Positions 9,158-18,485 of a stretch of 64,000 nt of DNA are shown one piece after another. The translations under genes were made by a program, and so were the position numbers. Position 1 is the first letter of the stretch. Each line of letters opens with the position of its first letter. The stretch spans positions 17,729,405 to 17,793,404 of the forward strand of contig CM039464.1 in NCBI GenBank assembly GCA_022414725.1. Direction: 5' to 3'. Below the pieces are notes generated by a model that worked only from the letters and a program-made list of their open reading frames with translations, made no database searches and was not told the origin of the DNA. The stretch is from Microglena sp. YARC (lineage: Eukaryota; Chlorophyta; Chlorophyceae; Chlamydomonadales; Chlamydomonadaceae).

Positions 9158-10537
9158 CTAGTGCTCCATCAAGCAGAAATCGTTGAAATCATCTTGTAAG
9201 GATATTGTTTCAATTTCTCCCCAATTCCTCTTGCAATTCTTGAACATAGTAAACACAGTCCCGAAAACATTGTAGTGGGTTTCTGCTGAGACAACATGGT
9301 CTTCGTCATCACAGAATGGCGTCGTAGCACCTTGGCCGATACTCGAAAAGACGTCGTCACGGTCGAGCACAGTGTCTGTTGTTGCAGGGGTGGGGGCGGT
9401 TACGGCTGCAGAGACAACATGGTCTTCGTCATCACAGAATGGCGTCGTAGCACCTTGGCCGATACTCGAGAAGACGCCAAGGTCGAGCACATAGTCTGTT
9501 GCAGAAGGGGTGGGGGCGGTTACGGCTGCAGAGACAACATGGTCTTCGTCATCACAAAATGGCGTCGTAGCACCTTGGCCAATACTCGGAAAGACGCGAA
9601 GGTCGAGCACATTGTCTGTTGCTTCAGGGGCGGCTGCAGGGGCAGGGGCGGCTGCAGGGGCAGGGGAGGCTGCAGGGGCGGCTGCAGGGGCAGGGGCAGG
9701 GGCGGCTGCAGGGGCAGGGGCGGCTGCAGGGGCGGTTACTGCAGCATCACTACGAATAGTTCCCAACAACTTTGTAGCCTCGTCCGCGTAGATTGCGTTC
9801 CGGATTCTACGAAGATTGACCAGGAACACAGTCACTGCATTCTTAGGAGAATTCTCAATCAATCCCATTTTGCGCATCTCACTAGCGACATGTTGTTGTT
9901 GTCCATTGGGTCTGCCACCATAGCTTTCCAGCTCTCTGTACAGAACCGCCTTCTTGTACATTAACGTATCGTGTTTGTACTTGAGTGGCACCACGTCGTC
10001 CATCTCGTCGATTTGGTTCGTTGTCACCTGAATGAGCGCCAGTATTGTACTGCGCACCATGGATTCCCTGCTGACTTGTCCACAATTAGGCCCAACGTTC
10101 TTGAATCTCTTGAGAACATACGATTCTCGGACGACCTCCAATACCAGCATATCGTCGGTCAAATCACATGGGCGAGGAAGATACACAAGTGTAGGGGCCG
10201 GTACATCATGTGCAGTAGCAGTATTGCACGCCGCCTTGCAAGTGCAAAAGTCGTCCTTCACATATGGCCATACAATGACCATCATGCAATCGCCACAACG
10301 CTGGTCTCCTACCACGAAGCAGCAGACTTCCTTCTCCACATCATTGATAGTCTTCCCATCAAGCTCGGCCAACGCCTCCAATATCAGAGGGTTGCGTGAC
10401 GCGTAGTGTCCAGGAGTAATATACGAAGAAGACTCAGCTGCCGCGTTCATATCTTCAGGTTTGAGCCATGTTGTTAACCCAGGTATGTTTGTATCACGAC
10501 GCCAGGACTTGGACCTGTTCTGGGACAGGGAATCCAT
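9158..10537 (-). CDS. Unknown 459-aa protein with Ala/Pro linker and three C-terminal repeats
   Basis: The ATG at 10537 opens an uninterrupted frame. The N-terminal 270 residues look globular. They contain a Cys cluster (VCCFVV.DQRCGDCMM...DFCTCKAAC, about residues 70-105) that could bind metal, and a helical stretch around KKAVLYRELESYGGRP. An Ala/Pro linker (about residues 275-315) follows. Next come three repeats of about 38 residues containing VFSSIGQGATTPFCDDEDHV, and a conserved-looking end. No known family is recognised. The neighbouring methyltransferase gene lies just upstream on the same strand, separated by a 37-bp repeat array, so the two might share a viral transcription unit. 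Confidence 0.65.
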   Translation of the reverse strand: MDSLSQNRSKSWRRDTNIPGLTTWLKPEDMNAAAESSSYITPGHYASRNPLILEALAELDGKTINDVEKEVCCFVVGDQRCGDCMMVIVWPYVKDDFCTCKAACNTATAHDVPAPTLVYLPRPCDLTDDMLVLEVVRESYVLKRFKNVGPNCGQVSRESMVRSTILALIQVTTNQIDEMDDVVPLKYKHDTLMYKKAVLYRELESYGGRPNGQQQHVASEMRKMGLIENSPKNAVTVFLVNLRRIRNAIYADEATKLLGTIRSDAAVTAPAAAPAPAAAPAPAPAAAPAASPAPAAAPAPAAAPEATDNVLDLRVFPSIGQGATTPFCDDEDHVVSAAVTAPTPSATDYVLDLGVFSSIGQGATTPFCDDEDHVVSAAVTAPTPATTDTVLDRDDVFSSIGQGATTPFCDDEDHVVSAETHYNVFGTVFTMFKNCKRNWGEIETISLQDDFNDFCLMEH

Positions 10538-10637
10538 TGACGATGGAAGATGATGTATGTATGACGATGGAAGATGATGACGGTAAGTTTATACTAACAA
10601 TACAACGAATATCGGCGAAATGCTGTGAATGTGACTG

Positions 10638-10830
10638 GTAATACAACCAATGCGGTTTTGTGTATGGGACCGGCAATACAACCAATGCGGTTTTGTGTAT
10701 GGGACCGGCAATACAACCAATGCGGTTTTGTGTAAGGGACAGGCAATACAACCAAGTCGATTTTGTGTATGGTGGGGATGCGGCAATACAACCAATGCTA
10801 TTTTGTGTATGGTGGGGATGCGGATGCGGT
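10638..10830. repeat. Tandem repeat of about 37 bp between two minus-strand genes
   Basis: Five to six units contain aatacaaccaatgcggtttt followed by gtgtatgggaccggc. They fill the interval between the end of the methyltransferase gene and the start of the 459-aa gene. There are no unique spacers, so this is not a CRISPR array. Confidence 0.85.
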
Positions 10831-10835
10831 TGCTG

Positions 10836-12035
10836 TTATTTATTTCCACCACCAACACCTTTGTAAGCAACAGCGCCCACAACCATCCAGCCTTTCGGAA
10901 AGCCCATGATGGCGGTCTCCACCCACCGGATGTTGATTCGCAGTCGCTCCCGCGCATCGAGGTGATTTCCATGGACGTACCCGTTAGAAGCCGCAGTTTC
11001 GCTCGCGTGGAATACGCGCGTGGCGAAACCGCTTTTCACACGCCTACCATGCGCAGTCCACTCACGTGGCGTGAAGTGACTGGAGGAGCGCATAGGCGTT
11101 GGCCAGATGCTTACTCGCCACAAGCGGTCTTCACCAGGGTAGTACAGACGCGTGTAGAACTCAGCCTTCGCGCGATCCAGTGACTCCAAACAAGGACGCA
11201 CAACAAGAGGATATTGACTCAGACCCACATCGAGTAACCTGCCCATATTAGTTATATTACTAGTACTACTACCAAACACAGACCGCATCTCGGTCAGCAA
11301 AACAGCGAATGCAAAACGAGCCGCCTGAGGCACGATCGCATTTCCCAAGGCCTGCCATTGAAGCGTCAGAGACCGGACATCAGCACGAGACTCGGTGCCA
11401 GGCGAACGCGTCACGAGGCGAGGCATCTCCGCATCCAATTTTGCAAATGGATAGGACAATGACTGAGAAATCGAAGAGGACAGACGGGTCCTGCTCAAGT
11501 AAGGGAACAACATACTAGCGTCTTTGTCACGAGCAGCGAGTACCCAAATACGAGACCGGACGTGACGGGCACCCATGTCAGCTGCAGATAGAATACCATA
11601 GCGCACACTAAAACCGCGAGCCTCGAAAGCTTCGCAAATCGCATCCAACCCACGGTATCTCAACGCCGGAGAGTTCTCAAGAAAGACGGCCCGAACAGAA
11701 GGAAGACCGTCCAAAACACGGAATACCTCCCACACAAGTGAAGAACGCGTACCGGACAAACCACTGCCCTTCCCAGCCATAGAAACGTCCTGGCAAGGAA
11801 ATGATGCTGTGATGAGATCGGGGCCGAGAGCTTCTCCGACACGAGAAGAAGACGCAATCACATCCAACGGGTCCAGTGTGGTGACATCCGATATGATGGG
11901 AATCCCCGGAAACTGAGAGGACAACACACCGCACGCGAAAGAATCGATTTCGCAAAAACAACAAGGACGCGCCAACCCCTTCAAAGCAACAGCATGCCCA
12001 CCGATACCACTGAACAGATCCGCGTAGACAAGCAT
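10836..12035 (-). CDS. C5-cytosine DNA methyltransferase, phage/viral type
   Basis: The enzyme would transfer methyl from S-adenosylmethionine to cytosine C5. Starting at the ATG at 12035, the 399-residue product shows motif I DLFSGIGG (SAM binding) at the N-terminus, motif IV ASFPCQDVS with the catalytic Cys, motif VI FLENSPAL, motif VIII GARHVRSRIWVLA and motif X QALGNAIVPQAARF. After motif X comes an extension with WPTPMRSSS and a final WVETAIMGFPKGWM. That tail is typical of phage and virus-encoded enzymes of this family (VEWLMGFPxGWT). All catalytic motifs are present and the frame is intact. It may protect viral DNA or mark it. A longer reading from a TTG at 12056 is less likely. Confidence 0.9.
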   Translation of the reverse strand: MLVYADLFSGIGGHAVALKGLARPCCFCEIDSFACGVLSSQFPGIPIISDVTTLDPLDVIASSSRVGEALGPDLITASFPCQDVSMAGKGSGLSGTRSSLVWEVFRVLDGLPSVRAVFLENSPALRYRGLDAICEAFEARGFSVRYGILSAADMGARHVRSRIWVLAARDKDASMLFPYLSRTRLSSSISQSLSYPFAKLDAEMPRLVTRSPGTESRADVRSLTLQWQALGNAIVPQAARFAFAVLLTEMRSVFGSSTSNITNMGRLLDVGLSQYPLVVRPCLESLDRAKAEFYTRLYYPGEDRLWRVSIWPTPMRSSSHFTPREWTAHGRRVKSGFATRVFHASETAASNGYVHGNHLDARERLRINIRWVETAIMGFPKGWMVVGAVAYKGVGGGNK

Positions 12036-12080
12036 GTGTATCAATAATAAATTCAACGGCGGTTTTTTTCACACAAAATG

Positions 12081-12293
12081 TCACTTGATCAGATTGAACC
12101 GGCAAAAACGGTTCAGGGAAGTCTTGTAAAGGTAATGAACAAGGCGATCGTAGACCTCGTCAGGATTGCTCATGTGCCTGCTACCAGAACCACGCTCGAG
12201 GTGAGTACGCAGACAATTCCAAATACATTCCACGAAGTACTCGTGACGCGAATACCAATCGTCAAGCGACATCACGGAAGGAGACCTGGCCAT
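12081..12293 (-). CDS. Small hypothetical protein, 70 aa
   Basis: The minus frame from an ATG at 12293 (the frame is open to 12440) encodes a helical basic protein with DDWYSRHEYFVECIWNCL and a C-terminal YDRLVHYLYKTSLNRF. It was preferred over the overlapping plus-strand frame because of its aromatic/hydrophobic periodicity. It lies 45 bases upstream of the methyltransferase start, on the same strand. No family is recognised. Confidence 0.4.
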   Translation of the reverse strand: MARSPSVMSLDDWYSRHEYFVECIWNCLRTHLERGSGSRHMSNPDEVYDRLVHYLYKTSLNRFCRFNLIK

Positions 12294-12425
12294 CTTCGGA
12301 ACCAACGGAGGAGGATCACGACGCACATGACCTTGAACATGCACCATATTATTCTTACTTACACACATATTGTCATGGACCCAAAAACCTTTATGCACGA
12401 GTTCGATTATTATTACAGTTGTCAA

Positions 12426-12573
12426 TGGGCGTTCCAGCATCCCTGATGATTTTTACTTGTTGCGAAACATGGTCTGGAGCGGAATTGTGATTCCTCTGTG
12501 CTGATATCTCAGGCTAGCGAGTCGTTCTTGAGGCTCTAAATTCTGAGTAGACATTTCAAAAAATCCGCCCATT
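12426..12573. mobile_element. MITE copy 2, inverted relative to copy 1
   Basis: Its reverse complement matches 7869-8036 through the whole centre (ctactcagaatttagag, gaacgactcgctagcctgag, atcagcacagaggaatcac, ccatgtttcgcaac). The ends keep aatgggcg and its complement, but the longer inverted repeats of copy 1 are eroded. It ends 35 bases before the DUF2177 gene. Confidence 0.7.
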
Positions 12574-12607
12574 TGTTCTCAAATTATTTAGTAATACAGT
12601 AAATACG

Positions 12608-12964
12608 ATGAAGGACCTTGCGATTGCGCTTGCTTTTTACACAATCGCGGAGGCCGTTTGGCTCTTCGGGATGAAGGGATTTTACGTGGCCCAATTCGCG
12701 CGGTTCTCTGTGAATCTTGCGGTGCAATCTTGGCTTGCGGTTTGCATGGTGTACGCGTTGCTCTTAGCTGCAGCATACTTATTGTTGCGCCCGAATCCAT
12801 CGGTCAGGATGGGCGCATTGTTCGGGGGGACCGTGTACGGCGTGTACAACCTCACGAACAAGGCGACGATACCCGGGTACTCGTGGGGGATGGTGGCCGT
12901 GGACACCATATGGGGAGCCATAGTTTTCGCCACACTATCTTACATTTTCAAACGGTTCCGCTGA
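12608..12964 (+). CDS. DUF2177 family membrane protein
   Basis: A 118-residue protein with about four hydrophobic segments (residues about 5-25, 38-60, 67-85, 93-112). The C-terminal half has GALFGGTVYGVYNLTNKAT and SWGMVAVDTIWGAIV. These match the DUF2177 signature (YG.Y.LTN.A, ..VD..WG) found in bacteria and in several giant algal viruses. Function is unknown; an integral membrane protein is certain from composition. The start is the ATG at 12608, with no alternative upstream. The gene is intact. Confidence 0.8.
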   Translation: MKDLAIALAFYTIAEAVWLFGMKGFYVAQFARFSVNLAVQSWLAVCMVYALLLAAAYLLLRPNPSVRMGALFGGTVYGVYNLTNKATIPGYSWGMVAVDTIWGAIVFATLSYIFKRFR

Positions 12965-13001
12965 AAAAAAAGTATATAGAACAAATGTAAGACCCAAAAA
13001 C

Positions 13002-13589
13002 ATGTCAACACACGTCATCTCAAAAACAAGAGAGTTGCTGCACGCGTGGGAAAGGTTCTGCGAACAACAATCTAAAATGCACGATACTGCTCGAGCACAC
13101 TTCAAGTTTTACAACTATATGATCGCAATACCTGCAATCCTACTTACAACAATAAGCGGAGCAGGAAGTATAGGAATTTCGAGCAATGACGTAGCACTAT
13201 CTTACGTAATGGGATCACTTTCACTAACCGCAGGGGCCATGTTCTCAATCCATCGTTACATGAACATTCCAGAACTACAACAGTTACACGATTTTTACAG
13301 CGACGAGTTTCTAAAACTGCGAAATAACATTCGCCTTCATCTAGTTATCACAGACGACGGAGACAACAAAACGTTCTCTTCACTTGTCGAATTCAGCAAA
13401 CACATAAAGACCATTCTTGACAACTGCATCGACAAATCACCATCATTGCCCCCCATGGTTGTCGGTTTTAAAAAGAAAAGTATGGGGAAGAAGTTCTACT
13501 CAAAAAGGATGTTTAACGATGATTCATACGCTTTGTCGAACATAAAAGAAGACATAACAAACCCTAATGTACAGTCGACGGAATACTAA
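13002..13589 (+). CDS. Two-TM SLATT-like viral membrane protein, 3' end replaced by a transposon
   Basis: The N-terminal helix has a LLHAWERFCEQQSKMHDTAR pattern. Two membrane spans follow at about residues 38-60 (IPAILLTTISGAGSIG) and 63-84 (SYVMGSLSLTAGAMFSI), then a helical cytosolic domain. This W..........H......Y....IP.I.LTTI.G layout is that of the SLATT-type proteins common in nucleocytoplasmic large DNA viruses. The stop at 13587-13589 lies inside the left inverted repeat of the element starting at 13572. Reading the flanks across the element, with one TA kept, would leave the frame open for 16 further codons after 13571 before a stop. The original C-terminus was therefore displaced by the insertion. 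Confidence 0.7.
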   Translation: MSTHVISKTRELLHAWERFCEQQSKMHDTARAHFKFYNYMIAIPAILLTTISGAGSIGISSNDVALSYVMGSLSLTAGAMFSIHRYMNIPELQQLHDFYSDEFLKLRNNIRLHLVITDDGDNKTFSSLVEFSKHIKTILDNCIDKSPSLPPMVVGFKKKSMGKKFYSKRMFNDDSYALSNIKEDITNPNVQSTEY

Positions 13590-13678
13590 AATGAAACCGC
13601 CTCGTGTACGGCACACCTTACGGTGTAACCTAATGGTGTAGCAACCCACGGGGCAGTGGAACACCAATACGATTTTGA
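13572..13678 (+). repeat. Left terminal inverted repeat of the mariner-Fanzor element
   Basis: Matches the reverse complement of 16892-17022 with small indels. It includes the run cccacggggcagtggaacac in common. Confidence 0.8.
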
Positions 13679-13999
13679 ATCAACAAATTGCAGGATGTTA
13701 AAGAGAATATCGTGGTTCTTTTTTAGATCACGGCTCTCCATCCTGCAGACTCCGTATCGTTCTTTTGTCGGTACTTTCGAGAGTGTCCATTGAAGGACCA
13801 GCCGCACTTAAGCGATCGCCTCTTCCCCAGTACCGTGGCCCAAAAGAACACGGGGTCTTTGTTGATGTGCAATGCGTCATGTAAGGAGGTTTCTTTGCTG
13901 GACGGGTCATTTTATAGGACCATCCACTCATACGATATATGATTGTCACCGCCTTATACCGTTTTTTGATGTTTCATTTTACTGTTCCACCGACTGTAG

Positions 14000-14862
14000 G
14001 TGTGCGACATCGCCGTTAGAAAATTGGCGTTAAGAATGGTCGCTGACTTGGGTGTGTTAAAAACTTCTGTGTTTACGAACATCAGTCGTTCTACTCTGTG
14101 GAGGTGGAAACGCTTTGGTGTAAATCGAAAACGACGTGAATTTGTAAGCAAACTTTTTGAGACGAACAAAGATTTGTTGAAATTGTTTTTATTGTCATCT
14201 CAATGCACAACCGCAAGAGGTGTTGTTGCATTTTTCAAAAGTACTCACAATTTACGATTATCAACTAAAACAGTGTATCGTTTCATAAAACCCATTGGTT
14301 TTACAAGAAAAAGGAGCAAACTCCGTGGACAGTGTAAAGGGGACTTAGTTCCACTTGTCACTGAATTTTGTAGTAGATACAAGGATACAATCAATGCTGG
14401 GAAAATTTTTAGTATCAGTTGACGAATGTGGTTTAGTGAGCGTCTCAAGGCACATTATGGGTATTCCCTGTAGGAAAACCTGTTATCGTTAAAACTACTG
14501 GTGGGTGGGTACACCATAGTTTGTTGATGGCAGTTTTTTCAGATGGTAGGAAGGAGTTTGTTGTGAAGAAAGGATCTGTGAAGAAGACGGACTTCGCTGC
14601 ATTTATTGACTCATTGAGTTTGTGCAATAATTCAGTAGTAATAATGGACAACGCCAGTATCCATAAGAACTTGGTCCTCAGAAGCCCCGTAAATATTTGT
14701 TACACTCCTCCTTACAGTCCAGAATTCAATGCTATTGAGCTGTGCTTCGCTAAGGTGAAGAAGGACTTTCGTCAATGTGGTGAGCCGCATGTTGCGGCGT
14801 TCCAGTCTGGTGCTGACATTCCATGTCACGAGGCTCATGGAGGGCGACCTGCCGATTCCTAA
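14000..14862 (+). pseudogene. Tc1/mariner-like DDE transposase, frameshifted
   Basis: The N-terminal part (14000-14422) carries a helix-turn-helix region with STLWRWKRFGVNRKRR. Its frame ends at 14422, while an overlapping frame continues with FLVSVDECGL (first catalytic Asp) to a stop near 14492. The third segment (from about 14470) has VIMDNASIHK (second Asp) and YTPPYSPEFNAIELCFAKVKK (catalytic Glu). The spacing between the second Asp and the Glu is 29 residues, shorter than the usual 34, so a short internal deletion is likely. After KKDF the frame runs into the Fanzor region and stops at 14862. The C-terminal tail seen in the remnant at 8059 is missing. The copy is inactive. Confidence 0.8.
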
Positions 14863-16689
14863 TATGTACGATATGAAGGATACCTACTGGAAGGATTGGC
14901 TAAGGATCGGAGTTGACGGCGTCTTTCCAGATGAAGAGAGTAGAATATCATACGAATCCGTGAAAGACGTAATCGGAAAGGTGCTTGGTAGCGATGACCC
15001 TGACTACATCAACTCCTACCCTATCTATTTCGACCAGGTTTTGAACTATGCCGGTCACACATTGAGCACTGTCGTGTCGAACAACGCATGGGTTCCTTTG
15101 GTACCTCGTCTGACCCGCCTCACTAAGGCTACTTTGAATGCACTGGGAGCTCCGAAGACCATCCGTGTGTACGACGTGATGAGGGTTATCCAACAAGAAA
15201 TACAGGAGATGGAATCTTGGCCAGAGTCTGTTCAGGAGTATGTCCGTGAAGTTCAAGTCAGGCTGAAAGTTCCAAATGGAAGTCGACTTTATGATGACTA
15301 TGGCAAAGACATGGACTTCCCGACCATGGTCCGGTTCAATTATTGGATGCAGACACGGTTGGAGGCTATTGGTGCACGTCGTATCCGGTTGATGCCCATC
15401 TTTAATGTCCAACGGGCGCATGTCCGCCTTGACATGAAGACCCTCGTGAACCTGTTCAGGCACGTGTTCCCCAAAGACCCAAACATCGTCGAGCTTTCAA
15501 AGTGGAAAAATGAAAAGGATCCCGACCGCGTCATGTTGCCTCTGAAGCCTGCATTTAAGAAGAAAAATCATGTGGTCCTGGTGAATGGGAGGCATACAAG
15601 TTGGCCCAACAGAAGTACGATGCTGACGTTAAGGATATCAAGGCTACTGACGAGTACAGACATGCAAAGGGTAGGTATGACACGCTCGTGAACGCCCGAA
15701 AAACAGTCGCAGGTTCCTTCTTCAAGAAGCCACCTGTCAAGACGGGGTGGGTGTTCGATTGTAGCATCTGTACTGACGGAGTCTCATTGAGCATGCAGTA
15801 CAGCAAGACAGTACAGGTTCGTGTATCCGATCTGAAGAAGACAAGTAAGAGGTCTCGTGACGATGAAGGTATGAGCGTCTCAGAACAGTATGACCATAAA
15901 CTCAAAACGACATTGCCCGATATGGGTATCGTCGTTCTGGGTGTGGATCCTGGTAGGAGCAAACATCGCTACACAGTCACGTATCTGGCAGACGACAAAA
16001 GCAAGACATGGAAGCTTACACGCGGAGCTTTTTACCACAAGTCTGGTATCAAGAAACAGAAAAAACAGCAAGAAAAACGTTTATCGGACATGATTCCTAG
16101 ATGGGAGTATCTGCGTGAAAATGGAGCAGCGTTGAGTACATCCAGGAAGGATGATATCTCGGCTTACTTGAAAAATTACGCTACGTTTTCCGACGAGTGG
16201 TGGAGGATGGCACTCCGTCGCAGAGAATCCCGAGACAACTTTCAGAGGTGCATTGGCAAGCGCAAGGCTATGGACTCATTTTGGGCAGGGATCAAGCGCA
16301 AACATGAAGTTGGATCATCCTGACCTGAGGGTTCGCGTAGCATATGGTTCTGCAATCACGATGCTGAAGGCTACCGTACCAGGAGAGGTAGCTGTGCCTA
16401 CGGGATCTATGTTCGCTTCCTGCAAGCGCCTCTTCAAAGAGGAGGTTCATGTGACAGATGAGTTCAAGACGACTTCTCATGTCTTGGGAAACCGGTGGCA
16501 AGAAAGGAATATGTTTACAAAATTCCAAGTGTCCAAATAACCACGGAAGGGCAGATTCGTCTAGGTTACGAGTTGTTGGGTCACACCCCATTGAAGGAGA
16601 CTCCAAAGGTCTCTTATCGCGACCAGTTGGCGGTGAGGGTGTACTGCACACGTAAACAAATCCAAGAAAAACACAGGAGGGGTGCTTAA
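14837..16689 (+). pseudogene. Fanzor1-like RNA-guided nuclease (eukaryotic TnpB homologue), decayed
   Basis: Three frame segments read as one protein. Segment 1 (14837 to about 15580) is the N-terminal recognition region, with RLMPIFNVQRAHVRLDMKTL. Segment 2 (about 15580-16323) has VFDCSICTDGVSLSM and then VVLGVDPGRSKHRYTVTYL, the RuvC-I block with its Asp at 15946-15948. Segment 3 (about 16310-16540) has VRVAYGSA, VPTGSMFASCKRLF and VTDEFKTTSHV, equivalent to the E-F-x-T-S block before the zinc finger. A last frame (16495-16689) holds YRDQLAVRVY, possibly RuvC-III. The zinc-finger cysteines of active homologues are not evident. At least three frameshifts make it non-functional as read. Family members are transposon-encoded nucleases guided by an RNA made at the element's end. 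Assignment is from motifs only. Confidence 0.7.
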
Positions 16690-16891
16690 CCCCCTCTCTT
16701 GTCGACAACAACTCGATCAAGCGGTACCCTGAGTACGAGGACTGCGATTCTCTCCACGAAACCAGCACTTACTCGGACCGGGACTTCCGCTCCTCTGCTC
16801 TCACAATCGCAAGCTGCACTGCATGGAACTGGTTGGGGTCAAGGGAGACCGCTTCCCGATTTTGCAGGGATGCGTGATTTTGATGGGCTAC

Positions 16892-17022
16892 AAAAAACAT
16901 GATGGTGTTCCACTGCCCCGTGGGTGTGGCTACACCATTCCTTTGAAGGTTACACCATAAGGAAAAGCAGTTACCGTACACTCCAGAAAGCGGTTTCATT
17001 TTAGTATTTCCGTCGAGTCTCG
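16892..17022 (-). repeat. Right terminal inverted repeat of the mariner-Fanzor element
   Basis: Partner of 13572-13678, longer by an internal block near 16940-16985. Confidence 0.8.
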
Positions 17023-17167
17023 TAGCCCTTAAATCTGGATACCGAGTGGAAAGCAAGTCAGACTCGGTATCTGACAACTCCTTGTAAAGACTCGCCAAAA
17101 GAAACATTTGCACGCGTCAACCGATTGTCACATTTTACAACATCCTTTAAAACAACCTTCAAATTGG

Positions 17168-18230
17168 TCAAGAGACACAGCCATTTTTTGCTCGCATGGA
17201 ATTCATATGTGCAAGCTCGGACCGGCACTGCTCCAGCTCATACTTGAAATGCCATGTCATTCTTGACTCCGAATAAGTCGTCTCCAGCTCAGATTGGAAC
17301 CCCACACGCTCTTGAGCATCCGAATATACAATATCAATCTCAGAACATCCACTCCTGAAAGCTCGGGACTTCGTGTCCGCAAGCTCGGACTTCGTGTTCG
17401 CAAGCTCAAACATCACTCCTGAAAGCTCGGACTTCGTGTCTGCAAGCTCATACCTCACTCCTGAAAGCTCGGACTTCGTTGTTCGCAAGCTCGGAGACTT
17501 CGTGTTCGCATGCTCAACCTCGTGTCCACAAGCTTTGCCAACTCGTCCTCCCAACGAAGAACCATCCGCCCGCGCCATGCACAACCTTATGCCGAGTCTC
17601 CTCCACCGACAAAGCGTACGCTCAAGCTCAGCATTCGCATCCACCAGCTCCGCACGCGCACCAACCAGACGAGCGGTCACGTCCCCCAAACCCACACGCC
17701 CACATGATATCAGAACAAGGCGAACACGCGCACGCTCCCTGATCTCCACCAACTCAGCCTCAGCAGCGAGAGCCCCCCCTCACGGAAACCAACCAACTCG
17801 TCTTCATGAGCCCTAATCTTGCCGAGAGCGGCAGACCGCTGCTTACCGACAAGCTTGGTCTTGTGCGAATACGGTTCATCTCCAAACAAATCTCCTCGTC
17901 ACCGCGACGAAGAGCGACAAGCTCATTGCTTCCCCTTGCCAAATGGTGTCTGCAAATTTACGACGGTCAGCTTGTATGTCACGGAGTTGTCGAGCTTCTC
18001 CTTAGCACGACACTGCTCATCAATCAGCTGCGTGCCAAGGTGATTCATCACTCTCGTAGAAACCTCACATGCGCAACCGCGCGCCTGTTTCAATGGCGGC
18101 GGCTTTATCCTGCTCCCTCCCCTTGAGCTCCATCCAAAATCCTTCCTGAGCACGAATCGCCGAACGAAATACATCCGCCTTCGGACATAAGACCACATCG
18201 CATACATCCTCTCCTTACGCTGCTTAAAAT
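17168..18230 (-). pseudogene. Long coiled-coil protein gene, multiply frameshifted
   Basis: On the minus strand, Glu/Lys/Ala-rich helical text can be followed through changing frames. From 18230 there is a segment with GFWMELKGREQDKAAAIETG, then LGTQLIDEQCRAKEKLDNSV (ending 17923), then ELVALRRGDEEICLEMNRIR, then HKTKLVGKQRSAALGKIRAH, and finally the open frame 17168-17752. That last frame carries heptad-like repeats SELSGVRYELADTKSEL and ELANTKSELADTKS. At least four frame changes are needed. The 21-bp units at about 17375-17480 encode the (Y/F)EL.(D/N)TKSEL repeats. It is probably a viral or captured structural coiled-coil gene in decay. It starts just beyond the right end of the mariner-Fanzor element. 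Confidence 0.5.
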
Positions 18231-18485
18231 ACGTTAATGCACATTGTCAATATCCTTCACATCGACTTCACAGGGCACGGACATGTGCGCGTCACAGAAT
18301 CGCAAGAAATTGTCAGAACAAGAAGACCATGTGTCGATATACTGGGTGAATGGAGATATCTACCACAAATCTCTCACAAACATCGGTGGATAACATTTAT
18401 ACTCGATTCCAAAAAGATGCAAACAACATATTGAGTAAACAACTGTTATACACAGTAACATGAATCCGCCGCAAATAATATCAAT

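Larger units (their letters stand above)
13572..17022 (+). mobile_element. Composite Tc1/mariner-like element carrying a Fanzor gene
   Basis: Terminal inverted repeats of about 100-120 bp bound the element: left 13572-13678, right 16892-17022. Both contain tcgacgga..tactaaaatg, aaaccgc, tggtgtagc and cccacggggcagtggaacac. The right arm has an extra block of about 25 bp. A TA dinucleotide lies at each outer edge (13570-13571 and 17023-17024), the target duplication of this superfamily, and the left end begins CAGT. Inside, in the same orientation, are a DDE transposase (14000-14862) and a Fanzor-type protein (14837-16689), both frameshifted. The two frames overlap by about 25 bases. Fanzor1 proteins are known passengers of several eukaryotic DNA transposon families, mariner included. 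Confidence 0.75.

Noticed and set aside
10638..10830. CRISPR array
   Set aside because: Contiguous tandem units without unique spacers in a eukaryotic/viral context. The same reasoning excludes 8187-8348.
12078..12446. 122-codon plus-strand frame
   Set aside because: Overlaps a more protein-like minus-strand frame next to the methyltransferase; its own text is His/Arg/Thr-rich without pattern.
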